64,000 nucleotides of DNA from Tsukamurella tyrosinosolvens (GTDB lineage: Bacteria > Actinomycetota > Actinomycetes > Mycobacteriales > Mycobacteriaceae): the NCBI RefSeq assembly GCF_900104775.1, contig NZ_FNSA01000003.1:1860001-1924000 (forward strand), given 5' to 3'. A program made the translations under genes and the position numbers. The notes under the pieces were generated by a model. That model was not told where the DNA came from and searched no databases. It worked only from the letters and a program-made list of their open reading frames with translations. Numbering within the stretch: the first letter of the stretch is position 1; every line of letters starts with the position of its first letter. This document shows positions 7,801 through 15,690 of this stretch, in pieces.

Positions 7801-8468
7801 TCCTGCAGTCGATGCTGCCGCGGGGCGTGGTCGCGCGGGAGGCGCAGGCCGACGTCGACGCGCCCCTGCACCCGCGGGAGGCGGCACAGATCGCGAAGGC
7901 CGTGCCCAAGCGGCAGGCCGAGTACGCGACGGTGCGTCACCTCGCCCGGGAGGCGCTGGGCGAGTTGGGTATCGGTGACGCGGTGCTCGTCAAGGGCGAG
8001 GGCGGCGGCGTGGACTGGCCGCGCAACGTCGTCGGCGCCCTCACCCACTGCGAGGGCTACCGCGGCGCGGTGGTCGGCTACCGGATGGGCGTGCGCACCA
8101 TAGGTATCGACGCCGAGCCGCACCTCGCCCTGCCGGACAAGGTGCTGCCGACGGTGTCCGTGGAGTCCGAACGGGACGTGCTCGCTGCGCGCCCCGACGA
8201 CGGTCTGCACTGGGATCGCCTCCTGTTCTGCGCGAAGGAGGCCACGTACAAGGCGTGGAACCCGATCACCGGGCGGTGGCTCGGCTTCGAGGACGCGGAG
8301 ATCACCTTCGACCTCGCCGAGCGCACCGACGACGCCGCGGAGGGCACCTTCCGCTCCCGCATCCTCATCGACGGGCGGACCACCGACGGCGGACCGCCGG
8401 TCGTCGCCTTCGACGGCCGGTGGCGGATCACCGACGGCCTCATCGTCACCTCGATCGCGGTGGTGTGA
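7797..8468 (+). CDS. pptT: 4'-phosphopantetheinyl transferase, PptT/Sfp type
   Basis: A 223-residue enzyme that moves 4'-phosphopantetheine from CoA to carrier domains of polyketide synthases, NRPSs and fatty-acid synthase. Family motifs are GIDAEPH near residue 103 (Mg2+ binding) and [11 protein letters not shown] near residue 144. PptT is essential in M. tuberculosis for mycolate and siderophore synthesis. It overlaps the metallophosphoesterase stop by ATGA and is followed after one base by truB, giving a tight three-gene operon. Pairing with a putative PptH-like hydrolase implies that holo-carrier levels are balanced by opposing enzymes. Confidence 0.93.
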   Translation: MILQSMLPRGVVAREAQADVDAPLHPREAAQIAKAVPKRQAEYATVRHLAREALGELGIGDAVLVKGEGGGVDWPRNVVGALTHCEGYRGAVVGYRMGVRTIGIDAEPHLALPDKVLPTVSVESERDVLAARPDDGLHWDRLLFCAKEATYKAWNPITGRWLGFEDAEITFDLAERTDDAAEGTFRSRILIDGRTTDGGPPVVAFDGRWRITDGLIVTSIAVV

Positions 8469-8469
8469 G

Positions 8470-9375
8470 ATGACCACGGAGAGAGGCTTCCTCGAACCCG
8501 ACGGTGCCGGGCTCGTCATCGTCGACAAGCCCGCCGGCCTGACCAGCCACGACGTCGTCGCGCGCTGTCGGCGCGCGATGGGCACCCGCAAGGTCGGCCA
8601 CGCCGGCACGCTCGACCCGATGGCGACGGGCGTGCTCGTGATCGGCATCGAGCGCGCCACGAAGCTGCTGGGTCACCTCGCCCTCACCACCAAGGCCTAT
8701 TCGGCCACCGTCCGGTTGGGCGCCTCGACGTCGACGGACGACGCCGAGGGGGAGACCACCGGCGGCGCCCCCGCCGGGGGCCTGGACGAGGACGCGGTCC
8801 GCGCCGCGATGGTGCCGCTGACGGGCGACATCGAGCAGGTCCCGAGCAGCGTGAGCGCCATCAAGGTCGACGGTAAGCGGGCCCATCAGCTCGTCCGCGA
8901 GGGCGCGGACGTGCAGCTCACGGCGCGGCCGGTCACCGTCGACGAGTTCGCGGCGCACGCCTTCCGCCGCGAGGGCGCGTTCCTCGACGTCGACGTGACC
9001 GTCGAGTGTTCCTCCGGGACGTACGTGCGCGCGCTGGCCCGCGACCTGGGCGCCGCCCTCGGCGTGGGCGGGCACCTGACCGCGCTGCGCCGCACCCGCG
9101 TCGGCCCCTACGGGCTCGACCACGCGATCACCCTCGACGACCTCTTCGAGACGCCGCGCCTCTCGTACGGCATCGACGAGGCGATCGCCGCGGGCTTCGC
9201 CACCCGGGAGATCACGGCCGAGCAGGCCTCCGACCTCTCCCTGGGCCGGTGGCTCGATCCGATCGGCCTTCCCGGCGTCTACGCCGCGGTGACCGCGGAC
9301 GGCCGCGCCTTCGCACTGCTCCAGGAGTCGGGCAAGCGTGCGAGTTCGGTCTTCGTGGTGCGCCCCTCGGCTTGA
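8470..9375 (+). CDS. truB: tRNA pseudouridine(55) synthase TruB
   Basis: A 301-residue enzyme that isomerises U55 in the T-arm of tRNAs. The catalytic Asp is D49 in [25 protein letters not shown] (residues 20-30) and the [10 protein letters not shown] substrate loop are also typical. Length fits actinobacterial TruB. The C-terminal domain ([16 protein letters not shown] onward) is the short PUA-like domain. The ATG lies one base after the pptT stop. It converges with the GNAT gene on the other strand. Confidence 0.96.
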   Translation: MTTERGFLEPDGAGLVIVDKPAGLTSHDVVARCRRAMGTRKVGHAGTLDPMATGVLVIGIERATKLLGHLALTTKAYSATVRLGASTSTDDAEGETTGGAPAGGLDEDAVRAAMVPLTGDIEQVPSSVSAIKVDGKRAHQLVREGADVQLTARPVTVDEFAAHAFRREGAFLDVDVTVECSSGTYVRALARDLGAALGVGGHLTALRRTRVGPYGLDHAITLDDLFETPRLSYGIDEAIAAGFATREITAEQASDLSLGRWLDPIGLPGVYAAVTADGRAFALLQESGKRASSVFVVRPSA

Positions 9376-9388
9376 TTCGGTGGATCGG

Positions 9389-10507
9389 CTACCGGCGCAG
9401 GCGGGTCCACGACTCGCGTGGCGTGGACTCGTCGCCCAGGGTGGGCATCGTCGCACCTTCTGAGACGAACCCGAGTGCCGCCAGTGCGTCGGCGGCGAAC
9501 GCGTGGCGGTCGGCGAGCGCGACGGTGAGTCGTCGCGTGCCCTGGCGCTCGGATGCTGCGCGGCACGCCGCGACGACGACGGCGCCGCCCGCCACCGCGG
9601 CGGTCTCGTGCGAGAGCCGGTCGATGACCTCAGTGGTCGAGGAGCCCAGGTCGACCGTCAGCTGCACCGCGCCGACGACGGCACCGTCGACGCGCGCCCT
9701 GAACCGGTCTGCGTCGACCGCCTCGAACCCGACGGAGAGACCGTCGGTCGTGCGGACGACCGCAGGCAGCGGCCGAGTTCTTGTCGACCTCGCGGGTAGT
9801 GCGCGGGCGTGCCGCACGCCGAGCCGGGCCGCTCCGAGCGCCGCGCCGAGCGACGGTACCGCCGCAGTGCGGTGCGGCGGTAGGGGGAGTGCGCCGACGG
9901 CGTCCACGTTCTGCTCCAGGACCGCCTGGTCCGCCTCGGTGTTCTCCATCGCATAGAGAAAGTGATCGGCGGGTTCTTCGTCGTACTCGCGGAGCAGCCG
10001 GAGGGTCTGCGTTCGGCGGGACCCGAGGGATTCGAGTAGTGCGATGGCGCGCCCGTTCCTCACCGCGACCGGGGCGACGATCCGTGGCACCTCGGGGTAC
10101 GCGCGGAACACGTCGAGCATGGTCGTCGCCACGACCCAGATGGCGATCGGCCTGGATTCGTGCACCCCTGCCAGCCAGATGGACGTTTCCAGGTGTCCGG
10201 TACGCCGATCGGGGCCGTGGTGTTCCGCCTGGCCGGCCACGCGCTCGCCCGACGCGTCGTCGACGATCACGATCCGTGAGTCGACGATGGACGGGGCGGT
10301 GTGCGCACGCCACCAGGTCTCCGCCCATGCGACGCTCGAGTGCTGGGTACTCCAGTCCGTTCCCGGCCTTCCCAGAGCGGGCCGCAGGCGAAGCTCGTGC
10401 TCAAGGCTCGTGCTGCGCCACGAGTCGGCGTCCGAGAGCCGAGGCGCCCGGAGTTCGACCGCGTGCCCTCCGATTCGCCGACGAATGGCGGGCGACCGCG
10501 TGTTCAC
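9389..10507 (-). CDS. Two-domain GNAT-like acetyltransferase, tandem copy 1
   Basis: A 372-residue protein paralogous to the gene upstream. The N-terminal ~180 residues follow the RimJ/RimL GNAT pattern: VELRAPRLSDADSW at the start, a core sheet, then NGRAIALLESLG as the acetyl-CoA-side helix. The C-terminal ~130 residues form a second region ending in a GNAT-like terminus (ALAALGFVSEGATMPTLGDE). The linker is Arg/Pro-rich. The two paralogues match best in the first 60 and last 90 residues. GTG is the start, with TAGCAT ending 6 nt before it (leaderless). The substrate is unknown. Confidence 0.75.
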   Translation of the reverse strand: MNTRSPAIRRRIGGHAVELRAPRLSDADSWRSTSLEHELRLRPALGRPGTDWSTQHSSVAWAETWWRAHTAPSIVDSRIVIVDDASGERVAGQAEHHGPDRRTGHLETSIWLAGVHESRPIAIWVVATTMLDVFRAYPEVPRIVAPVAVRNGRAIALLESLGSRRTQTLRLLREYDEEPADHFLYAMENTEADQAVLEQNVDAVGALPLPPHRTAAVPSLGAALGAARLGVRHARALPARSTRTRPLPAVVRTTDGLSVGFEAVDADRFRARVDGAVVGAVQLTVDLGSSTTEVIDRLSHETAAVAGGAVVVAACRAASERQGTRRLTVALADRHAFAADALAALGFVSEGATMPTLGDESTPRESWTRLRR

Positions 10508-10516
10508 CAGGGTATG

Positions 10517-10537
10517 CTACTGCAATATCTCACCAGT
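10517..10537 (-). pseudogene. Relic of the citrate synthase 3' end
   Basis: Read on the minus strand, this reads T-G-E-I-L-Q-stop, almost the same as the true citrate synthase tail T-G-T-L-Q-stop at 11750-11733. Both tails run into the shared sequence TTGCAGTAGCATA and then the GNAT start. The simplest reading is that the GNAT gene duplicated together with the last codons of citA. Confidence 0.6.
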
Positions 10538-10594
10538 GGGCATGCCGGATCGCGACGTAGCCGAGATCGATCTTCGGAGCACTTGGACGCCCGG

Positions 10595-11722
10595 CTAGGT
10601 GTCGTTGCGAAGGCGCGTCCAGGACTCTCGCGGCGAGCCCTCGTCCCCGAGGGTGGGCAGTGTCGCTCCCTCGGAGAAGAATCCGATGGCGATGAGAGGG
10701 TCGTGGGCGCCGGTGTGGCGCTCGGCGAGCGCCACCGTGAGGCGCCGGGTGTCCTGACGTTCCGCCGCAGCTCGGCAGGCCGCGACCAGGACGTCAGTCG
10801 CAATCGCGGGCGGGGTGTCCCTGCGCATCCAGTCGATGATCGTAGTCGTCGAGCTCCCCGCGTCGCCGGTCACTTGCAGTGCGCCCATCGGCACGCCGTC
10901 CACGGTCACGGGGTAGCGCCCGTCATGCGGATCCCCGAATACGATGTCCAGCCCGTCGTCGGACAGGGCCCGTGCAGGGAGCGACCTGGTCGCGGGTACC
11001 GCTCGAGCAGCGCGTTTCGCGCGGATGCGTCGCACCGTGATCCGCGCCAGGTCGACCGCGGCGTGCGCCGGAGGCAGTGCCGCCCGACTCCGTGGTAGCT
11101 CTTGCGGGGCGACCGAGTCGATCGCCTTCTGCAGCTCACGTCGGGATTCGGCGGTGTTATGCAGAACGTAAATGGTGTGGTCGGTGGGTGTGCCCGCATA
11201 GTCGCGGAGCGATCGCGCGGTCTGCAAGTAGGTGAAGCCCAGCGATGTGGCGAGCGCCAGCGAGCCGCGATTCTCCACGGGCTGCACGGCGAGCATCGCC
11301 GAGACTCGGGGGAACTGCTCGAACGTGTCCAGGACATCCACTGCGGACATCCAGTAGGTGACCGCCTTCGACTGGGGGAGCCCCGCGACCCACGTGAGCG
11401 TCTCGGCGTGGCCGGAGCGCGGATCGGGCCCGGTGACCGACTGTTGTCCGACGACCCTCGGCCCGCTCTCGTCATCGACGGTGAGTACGCGTGAGATCAA
11501 GGGGTTCTCCGCGTTGCGAGCCGTCCACCACTGTTCCGCCCAAGCGGCTGTGGAGTGCTTTTCATCCCAGGAGACGCCTGGCTCATGGAAGGCGTCCTGC
11601 AGCCGCTGTTCGTAATCGAGATTCGTCTTGCGCCATGACGCGCCGTCGGACAGCCTGAGGGAGCGGAGTTCGACGACGTGTTCAGCGATCCGAACGCGGC
11701 CTGCGTGTGACTGTGTGTTCAC
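10595..11722 (-). CDS. Two-domain GNAT-like acetyltransferase, tandem copy 2
   Basis: A 375-residue paralogue of the downstream gene. It begins VNTQSHAGRVRIAEHVVELRSLRLSDG and ends with PTLGDEGSPRESWTRLRNDT, nearly the same ending as its partner. The first domain has the RimJ/RimL-type GNAT layout (ENRGSLALATSLGFTYLQTAR). The second region again ends like a GNAT C-terminus. Its -10 box TAGCAT (11735-11730) starts with the TAG stop codon of the upstream citrate synthase, 7 nt before the GTG start. It is therefore leaderless and independently transcribed even though it sits tight behind citA. Function unknown. Confidence 0.75.
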   Translation of the reverse strand: MNTQSHAGRVRIAEHVVELRSLRLSDGASWRKTNLDYEQRLQDAFHEPGVSWDEKHSTAAWAEQWWTARNAENPLISRVLTVDDESGPRVVGQQSVTGPDPRSGHAETLTWVAGLPQSKAVTYWMSAVDVLDTFEQFPRVSAMLAVQPVENRGSLALATSLGFTYLQTARSLRDYAGTPTDHTIYVLHNTAESRRELQKAIDSVAPQELPRSRAALPPAHAAVDLARITVRRIRAKRAARAVPATRSLPARALSDDGLDIVFGDPHDGRYPVTVDGVPMGALQVTGDAGSSTTTIIDWMRRDTPPAIATDVLVAACRAAAERQDTRRLTVALAERHTGAHDPLIAIGFFSEGATLPTLGDEGSPRESWTRLRNDT

Positions 11723-11732
11723 AGGAATTATG

Positions 11733-12842
11733 CTACTGCAAAGTACCGGTGTAACGCGCGGAGGGGCGGATGATCTTGCCCTGCCGGACCTGTTCCAGCA
11801 CGTTCACGGTCCAGCCGACCACGCGCGCGACGCCGAAGGTCGGCGTGAACATCGACGGCGGCAGCCCGACCTCGCTCATGAGCACGCCGGCGTAGAATTC
11901 GACGTTGGCGTACAGCCGCCGACCCGGCTTCAGCTCGTTGATGCCCGCCTCGATCTCGGCCTCGACCGCGCGCGCCTGCCGCACCAGTGGGGAGTCGAAC
12001 CTGGTCACGACCTGCTTGAGCAGCTCCGACCGGGGATCGTGCGTGCGGTACACCGCGTGGCCGAAGCCCATGATCTTCTCGTCGCGGGCGATCTTCCCGC
12101 GCACCCAGTCCCGGGTGTTCGCCGGGTCGCCGATCTCGTCGAGCGCGGCCAGGGCACGGCTGGGCGCCCCGCCGTGCAGTGGCCCGAGGAAGGCGCCCAG
12201 GGCGCCGAGCAGGCACGAGGCCATGTCCGACCCGGTCGAGGCGATCACCCGGCCGGCGAAGGTCGAGGCGTTGAAGCCGTGGTCGATGGTCGCGACGAGG
12301 TAGGTCTGCAGCGCGGCCGCGGCGTCCGCATCGGTGTTGCCGGTCGCCATCCTCAGGTAGTCGGCGGCGTGTCCGGCGCCCGGGTCCGCCTCGAGGGGCG
12401 CCTCGCCCCGCGCCAGACGGTGCGCCGCCGCCAGGATCGTCGGCGTCACCGCGGCGTACCGCAGCGCGGCCTCGGTCCGCTCGTCCTCCGGCAGGTCCAT
12501 GAGGGGACGGTCGCCCAGGCCGAGTGCGGCGAGCGCCACGCGCAGCGCGTGCATCGGCTCGGTATCGGGACCGACGACGGCCCGCAGCAGGTCGAGTACG
12601 CCGCCCGGGAGCGGGCGGAGCTCGCCGACGCGGTGCGTGAACGCGGCACCGTCGGACGGCCCGGGCAGCGCGCCGTACAGGACGAGGTGCCACGCGTCCT
12701 CGAACGAAACCTCCGCCGCGAGGCGCGTGGCGTCGTGGCCGCGGTAGTGGAAGTAGCCCTCCTCGCCGCGGACATCGCCGATCGCGGTGTCGGTGACGAT
12801 GACGTTCTTGAGCCCCGCCGGGGCGATGAGCGGTGTGGTCAT
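11733..12842 (-). CDS. citA: Citrate synthase (citrate synthase 2 / CitA-like)
   Basis: A 369-residue citrate synthase family enzyme condensing acetyl-CoA or propionyl-CoA with oxaloacetate. Active-site segments are GPLHGGAPSRA (His), FGHAVYRTHDPR (His/Arg) and LYANVEFYAG, where the usual catalytic Asp position holds Glu. The short length and the EGYFHYRGHDATRLA start are typical of the type I actinobacterial enzymes that sit beside an HTH-bearing partner. It starts at the ATG (MTTPLI); the longer upstream frame crosses the divergent gene. Whether it makes citrate or methylcitrate cannot be told from sequence. Confidence 0.88.
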   Translation of the reverse strand: MTTPLIAPAGLKNVIVTDTAIGDVRGEEGYFHYRGHDATRLAAEVSFEDAWHLVLYGALPGPSDGAAFTHRVGELRPLPGGVLDLLRAVVGPDTEPMHALRVALAALGLGDRPLMDLPEDERTEAALRYAAVTPTILAAAHRLARGEAPLEADPGAGHAADYLRMATGNTDADAAAALQTYLVATIDHGFNASTFAGRVIASTGSDMASCLLGALGAFLGPLHGGAPSRALAALDEIGDPANTRDWVRGKIARDEKIMGFGHAVYRTHDPRSELLKQVVTRFDSPLVRQARAVEAEIEAGINELKPGRRLYANVEFYAGVLMSEVGLPPSMFTPTFGVARVVGWTVNVLEQVRQGKIIRPSARYTGTLQ

Positions 12843-12896
12843 GGCACGAGTGTGGGCGATGTTGATCAATACTTGCAATGTTGATTCAATCAACCC
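12843..12896. promoter_or_regulatory. Shared operator between divergent citrate synthase genes
   Basis: This 54-bp gap holds three palindromes: TTGATCAA (12862-12869), TTGCAA (12873-12878) and the 13-bp TTGATTCAATCAA (12881-12893). The third ends three bases before the plus-strand GTG. Spacing and symmetry suggest cooperative binding by a dimeric HTH protein, most simply the HTH-citrate synthase encoded alongside. Confidence 0.6.
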
Positions 12897-13970
12897 GTGG
12901 ACCGGTGGATCACGACCTCGGAGGCGGCCGAGCGGCTGGGGGTCAAACGCGGCACGCTGTACTCCTACGTCAGCCGCGGCGTGCTGCATTCGCGGCGCAT
13001 GCCGGGGCAGGCGGAATCGCTGTTCGACCGCACTGAGGTCGACTCGCTCGCTGCGGTCAAACACGACGGTCGGCGGGAGGCGGACCGGCTGCTCCGCTTC
13101 CGCGCCGTGACGACCCGCGTCTCCGCGCTCCGCGGCGACGCGTTGTACCTGCGCGGGCGACCGATCGCCGAGGTCTGCGCGAGCATGGACTTCGCGGCCG
13201 CCGCCCGGTTCGCGCTGGAGACCGGTGCGGCCGCGGCGCCGCCCGACGTCGACCTCGACCTCGCGCGGTCGGTGGCTCTCGAGCGCCGGATTCCGCTGGC
13301 CGTGGCGCTGCTCGCGGCTCGGGACCCGGTGCGGGCGGACCGGTCCCACGTCGCCGAGCGCGCGCTCGGTCTCCTGCCAGTCCTCGGGGGGCTCGTCCCC
13401 GAGGCGCGGCTCGACCACCCCTGGGTCGATGCGCTCGCCACGTGCCTCATCGACAACGGGCTGGCCGCGTCGACCACGGCCGCGCGGGTCGCCGCCTCGG
13501 CGCGGGCAGGCTTCTACGACGCGCTGCTGGCCGGGTACGGCGCGATGGCCGGCGTGCTGCACGGCGGCGCGCCCGCCGCTGCGTACGCGATGCTGGGGCA
13601 GGTCCTCGGCGGCGGCGACGTCGACGCGGCGATCGCCGATGCCGCGTGGGGAGGGCACCTCGCGGGATTCGGGCACATCGTCTACACGGGGGAGGATCCG
13701 CGCGCCACCGTCGTCCTGGGCCTGATGCGTGCGGACGACCCGGACGCGCCGGCGCTGCGGGCCGTCGCCGAACTCGCCGCGCGGACAGGCAGGGCGGCGA
13801 ACATCGACCTCGCCGGCGCCGCGGTCGCGCACACGCTGGGGTTGCCGGCCCGCGCCACGGAGGTGCTCTTCCAGTACGGCCGCACGGTCGGAATGGCGGC
13901 CCACATCGCGGAGGAGTACGAGGAGGCGCCGCTGCGCTGGCGCGGCACGAACACGGGTGGCGTGCGCTGA
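12897..13970 (+). CDS. HTH-fused citrate synthase-like protein
   Basis: A 357-residue fusion. Residues 1-50 are a MerR/excisionase-like helix-turn-helix (WITTSEAAERLGVKRGTLYSYV, then RRMPGQAESLFDRTEVDSL as the wing). Residues ~60-357 are a citrate synthase fold with LHGGAPAAA, FGHIVYTGEDPR and NIDLAGAAV, so the two His and the Asp equivalents are present. The large domain is shorter than in true enzymes, consistent with a sensor. It diverges from citA with a 54-bp palindrome-rich gap. The likely role is to sense acetyl-CoA or oxaloacetate and control citA; catalytic activity is possible. Start is the GTG immediately after the operator. Confidence 0.85.
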   Translation: MDRWITTSEAAERLGVKRGTLYSYVSRGVLHSRRMPGQAESLFDRTEVDSLAAVKHDGRREADRLLRFRAVTTRVSALRGDALYLRGRPIAEVCASMDFAAAARFALETGAAAAPPDVDLDLARSVALERRIPLAVALLAARDPVRADRSHVAERALGLLPVLGGLVPEARLDHPWVDALATCLIDNGLAASTTAARVAASARAGFYDALLAGYGAMAGVLHGGAPAAAYAMLGQVLGGGDVDAAIADAAWGGHLAGFGHIVYTGEDPRATVVLGLMRADDPDAPALRAVAELAARTGRAANIDLAGAAVAHTLGLPARATEVLFQYGRTVGMAAHIAEEYEEAPLRWRGTNTGGVR

Positions 13971-13983
13971 CGGCTGTGGTTCA

Positions 13984-14002
13984 CTAGGTTAGCCAAGCCT
14001 TA
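13984..14002 (+). promoter_or_regulatory. IdeR/DtxR iron box
   Basis: CTAGGTTAGCCAAGCCTTA matches the 19-bp iron-box consensus at 14 of 19 positions. It lies 12 bases before the ATG of a second binding protein, with GGAGAG between as ribosome site. Confidence 0.78.
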
Positions 14003-14014
14003 GGAGAGTCTCGG

Positions 14015-15025
14015 ATGTTCGTCGCTACGCCACCCAGCCGTCGTCAGCTCTTGCGCGGTGCGGGCCTGATCGGTGCGGCCGCCTTCGCGGCCGCGTGCGG
14101 CATCGAGGGGGGTGCGGCCGAGCCCGGAACGCGCACCGTCGACCACCTGCGCGGCACGACGGCGGTGCCCGACGACCCGCAGCGGATTGTCACGGTCGGC
14201 TTCAGCGATCAGGATCCGGTTCTCGCGCTCGGCGGAACACTCGTCGGTGTGACCGACTGGTACGGCGACTACGAGTTCGCCACGTGGCCGTGGGCGCAGC
14301 CGAAGCTGGGGGAGCAGCGCCCCGCCGTCCTGAACAAGGGAAAGTTCACCGGCACCCCCGAGTACCGGTACGAGGAGATCGCGGCGCTTCGCCCCAATCT
14401 GATCCTCGGCCTGTACACCGAGATGAACTCCGAACAGTACGAGCGGCTCTCGCGCATCGCTCCCACGGTCGGCCCGCCTGTGGGGCACAAGGAGTTCACC
14501 GCTCCGTGGGACGTCGCGACGAGACTCGTGGGCGACGCGCTCGGCCGTCGCGGCGACGCGGACCGCGCGATCGCCGGGGTGAACGAGAAGGTCGCGCAGG
14601 CGCGCGGCGCGCATCCCGAGTTCGCGGGGCGGACGGCGGTCGTCGTCGAACGGTTCCAGCCGGGTTCGACCTTCGTGCGCTCCCCGGGGGACCCGCGGTC
14701 CCGCCTGCTCACCGAGCTCGGGTTCACGGTCCCGGAGGTCGCCGGCAGTGGCTCCGGCGGGAACGACGGCACGAACCTCCCGGACGAGCGCATGGCGGAA
14801 CTGGACCAGGACGTGCTGGTGTGGAACATCGGCAGTACCCCCGCGGTGCGCACCGAGATCGAGGGGCTGCCCATCTACCGCACCGTGCCCGCCGTACGGG
14901 CGGGGCGATCGGTGTTCATCGACGACCCGCTCGTCTCGGCCGCGTGGACCTGGGGGACGGTGCTCAGCATCCCCACCGCCGTCGACGCGCTCGCGAGTAG
15001 CATCGCGCGCGTGATGACGAGGTGA
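14015..15025 (+). CDS. Iron-siderophore ABC transporter substrate-binding lipoprotein (second)
   Basis: A 336-residue binding protein of the FecB/FepB type. The signal has a twin-arginine motif (SRRQLLRGAG) and a lipobox (FAAAC). Lobe 1 contains PQRIVTVGFSDQDPVLALGG, and YEEIAALRPNLILG precedes the backbone helix. Lobe 2 carries AELDQDVLVWNIGS. It is only distantly similar to the protein at 5735-6679, so the ligand may differ. It has its own iron box and a ribosome site GGAGAG. No permease or ATPase gene lies beside it. Its stop overlaps the GTG of alkD by four bases. Confidence 0.88.
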   Translation: MFVATPPSRRQLLRGAGLIGAAAFAAACGIEGGAAEPGTRTVDHLRGTTAVPDDPQRIVTVGFSDQDPVLALGGTLVGVTDWYGDYEFATWPWAQPKLGEQRPAVLNKGKFTGTPEYRYEEIAALRPNLILGLYTEMNSEQYERLSRIAPTVGPPVGHKEFTAPWDVATRLVGDALGRRGDADRAIAGVNEKVAQARGAHPEFAGRTAVVVERFQPGSTFVRSPGDPRSRLLTELGFTVPEVAGSGSGGNDGTNLPDERMAELDQDVLVWNIGSTPAVRTEIEGLPIYRTVPAVRAGRSVFIDDPLVSAAWTWGTVLSIPTAVDALASSIARVMTR

Positions 15026-15690
15026 AGCTGGTCGACGGGATCCGGGCGGAGTTGCGGGCCGCCGCCGATCCCGAGCGGGCGCCGAAGATGCAGGCGTACA
15101 TGAAGTCCGCGATGCCCTTCCTCGGCGTGCCCTCGCCGCAGGTGCGCACGATCACCGCCGCGGTCCGGCGCGAGCACCCGCCCGCCGACCTTGACGACCT
15201 CCGGGCCGCCGTACTCGCACTGTGGGACGACGCCGAGTACCGCGAGGAGCGGTACGCCGCCCAGAACCTGCTGCGCTACCGGCTCGGCACAGGCGACCCC
15301 GCGCTGCTCCCGCTGCACGAGCACATCGCCGTCACCGGGGCCTGGTGGGACCACGTCGACGAGACCGCTCGCCACATCGCCGCGCTCCACGACGCCCACC
15401 CCGAGGACACCGCGGCCGTCGTCCGCGCGTGGAGCCGCGGCGGCGACCTGTGGCTGCGGCGTCTCGCGATCCTCTCTCAGCTCGGCCGCAGGGACCGACT
15501 CGACACCGTCCTCCTCCAGGACGTGATCGAGCCGGCTCTGCCCGAATCGGAGTTCTTCCTGCGCAAGGCGATCGGCTGGGCGCTGCGCGAGCACGGCAAG
15601 ACCGATCCGGAGTGGGTCCGCGCCTACGTCGCGGCGCACGAGGCCGAGCTCAGCGGGCTGTCCCGCCGCGAGGCGCTCAAGAACCTGTGA
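15022..15690 (+). CDS. DNA alkylation repair protein (AlkD-like HEAT-repeat glycosylase)
   Basis: A 222-residue all-helical protein of the AlkD/AlkC class, which removes bulky or charged alkyl purines without base flipping. The conserved segments are MQAYMKSAMPFLGVPSPQVR at the N-terminus, WWDHVDETARHI near residues 107-118 and FFLRKAIGWALREHGKTDPEWV near the end. GTG at 15022 overlaps the TGA of the iron-regulated binding protein, so it is translationally coupled and should follow iron control. It converges with the MFS gene, overlapping it by 14 bases. Confidence 0.88.
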   Translation: MKLVDGIRAELRAAADPERAPKMQAYMKSAMPFLGVPSPQVRTITAAVRREHPPADLDDLRAAVLALWDDAEYREERYAAQNLLRYRLGTGDPALLPLHEHIAVTGAWWDHVDETARHIAALHDAHPEDTAAVVRAWSRGGDLWLRRLAILSQLGRRDRLDTVLLQDVIEPALPESEFFLRKAIGWALREHGKTDPEWVRAYVAAHEAELSGLSRREALKNL

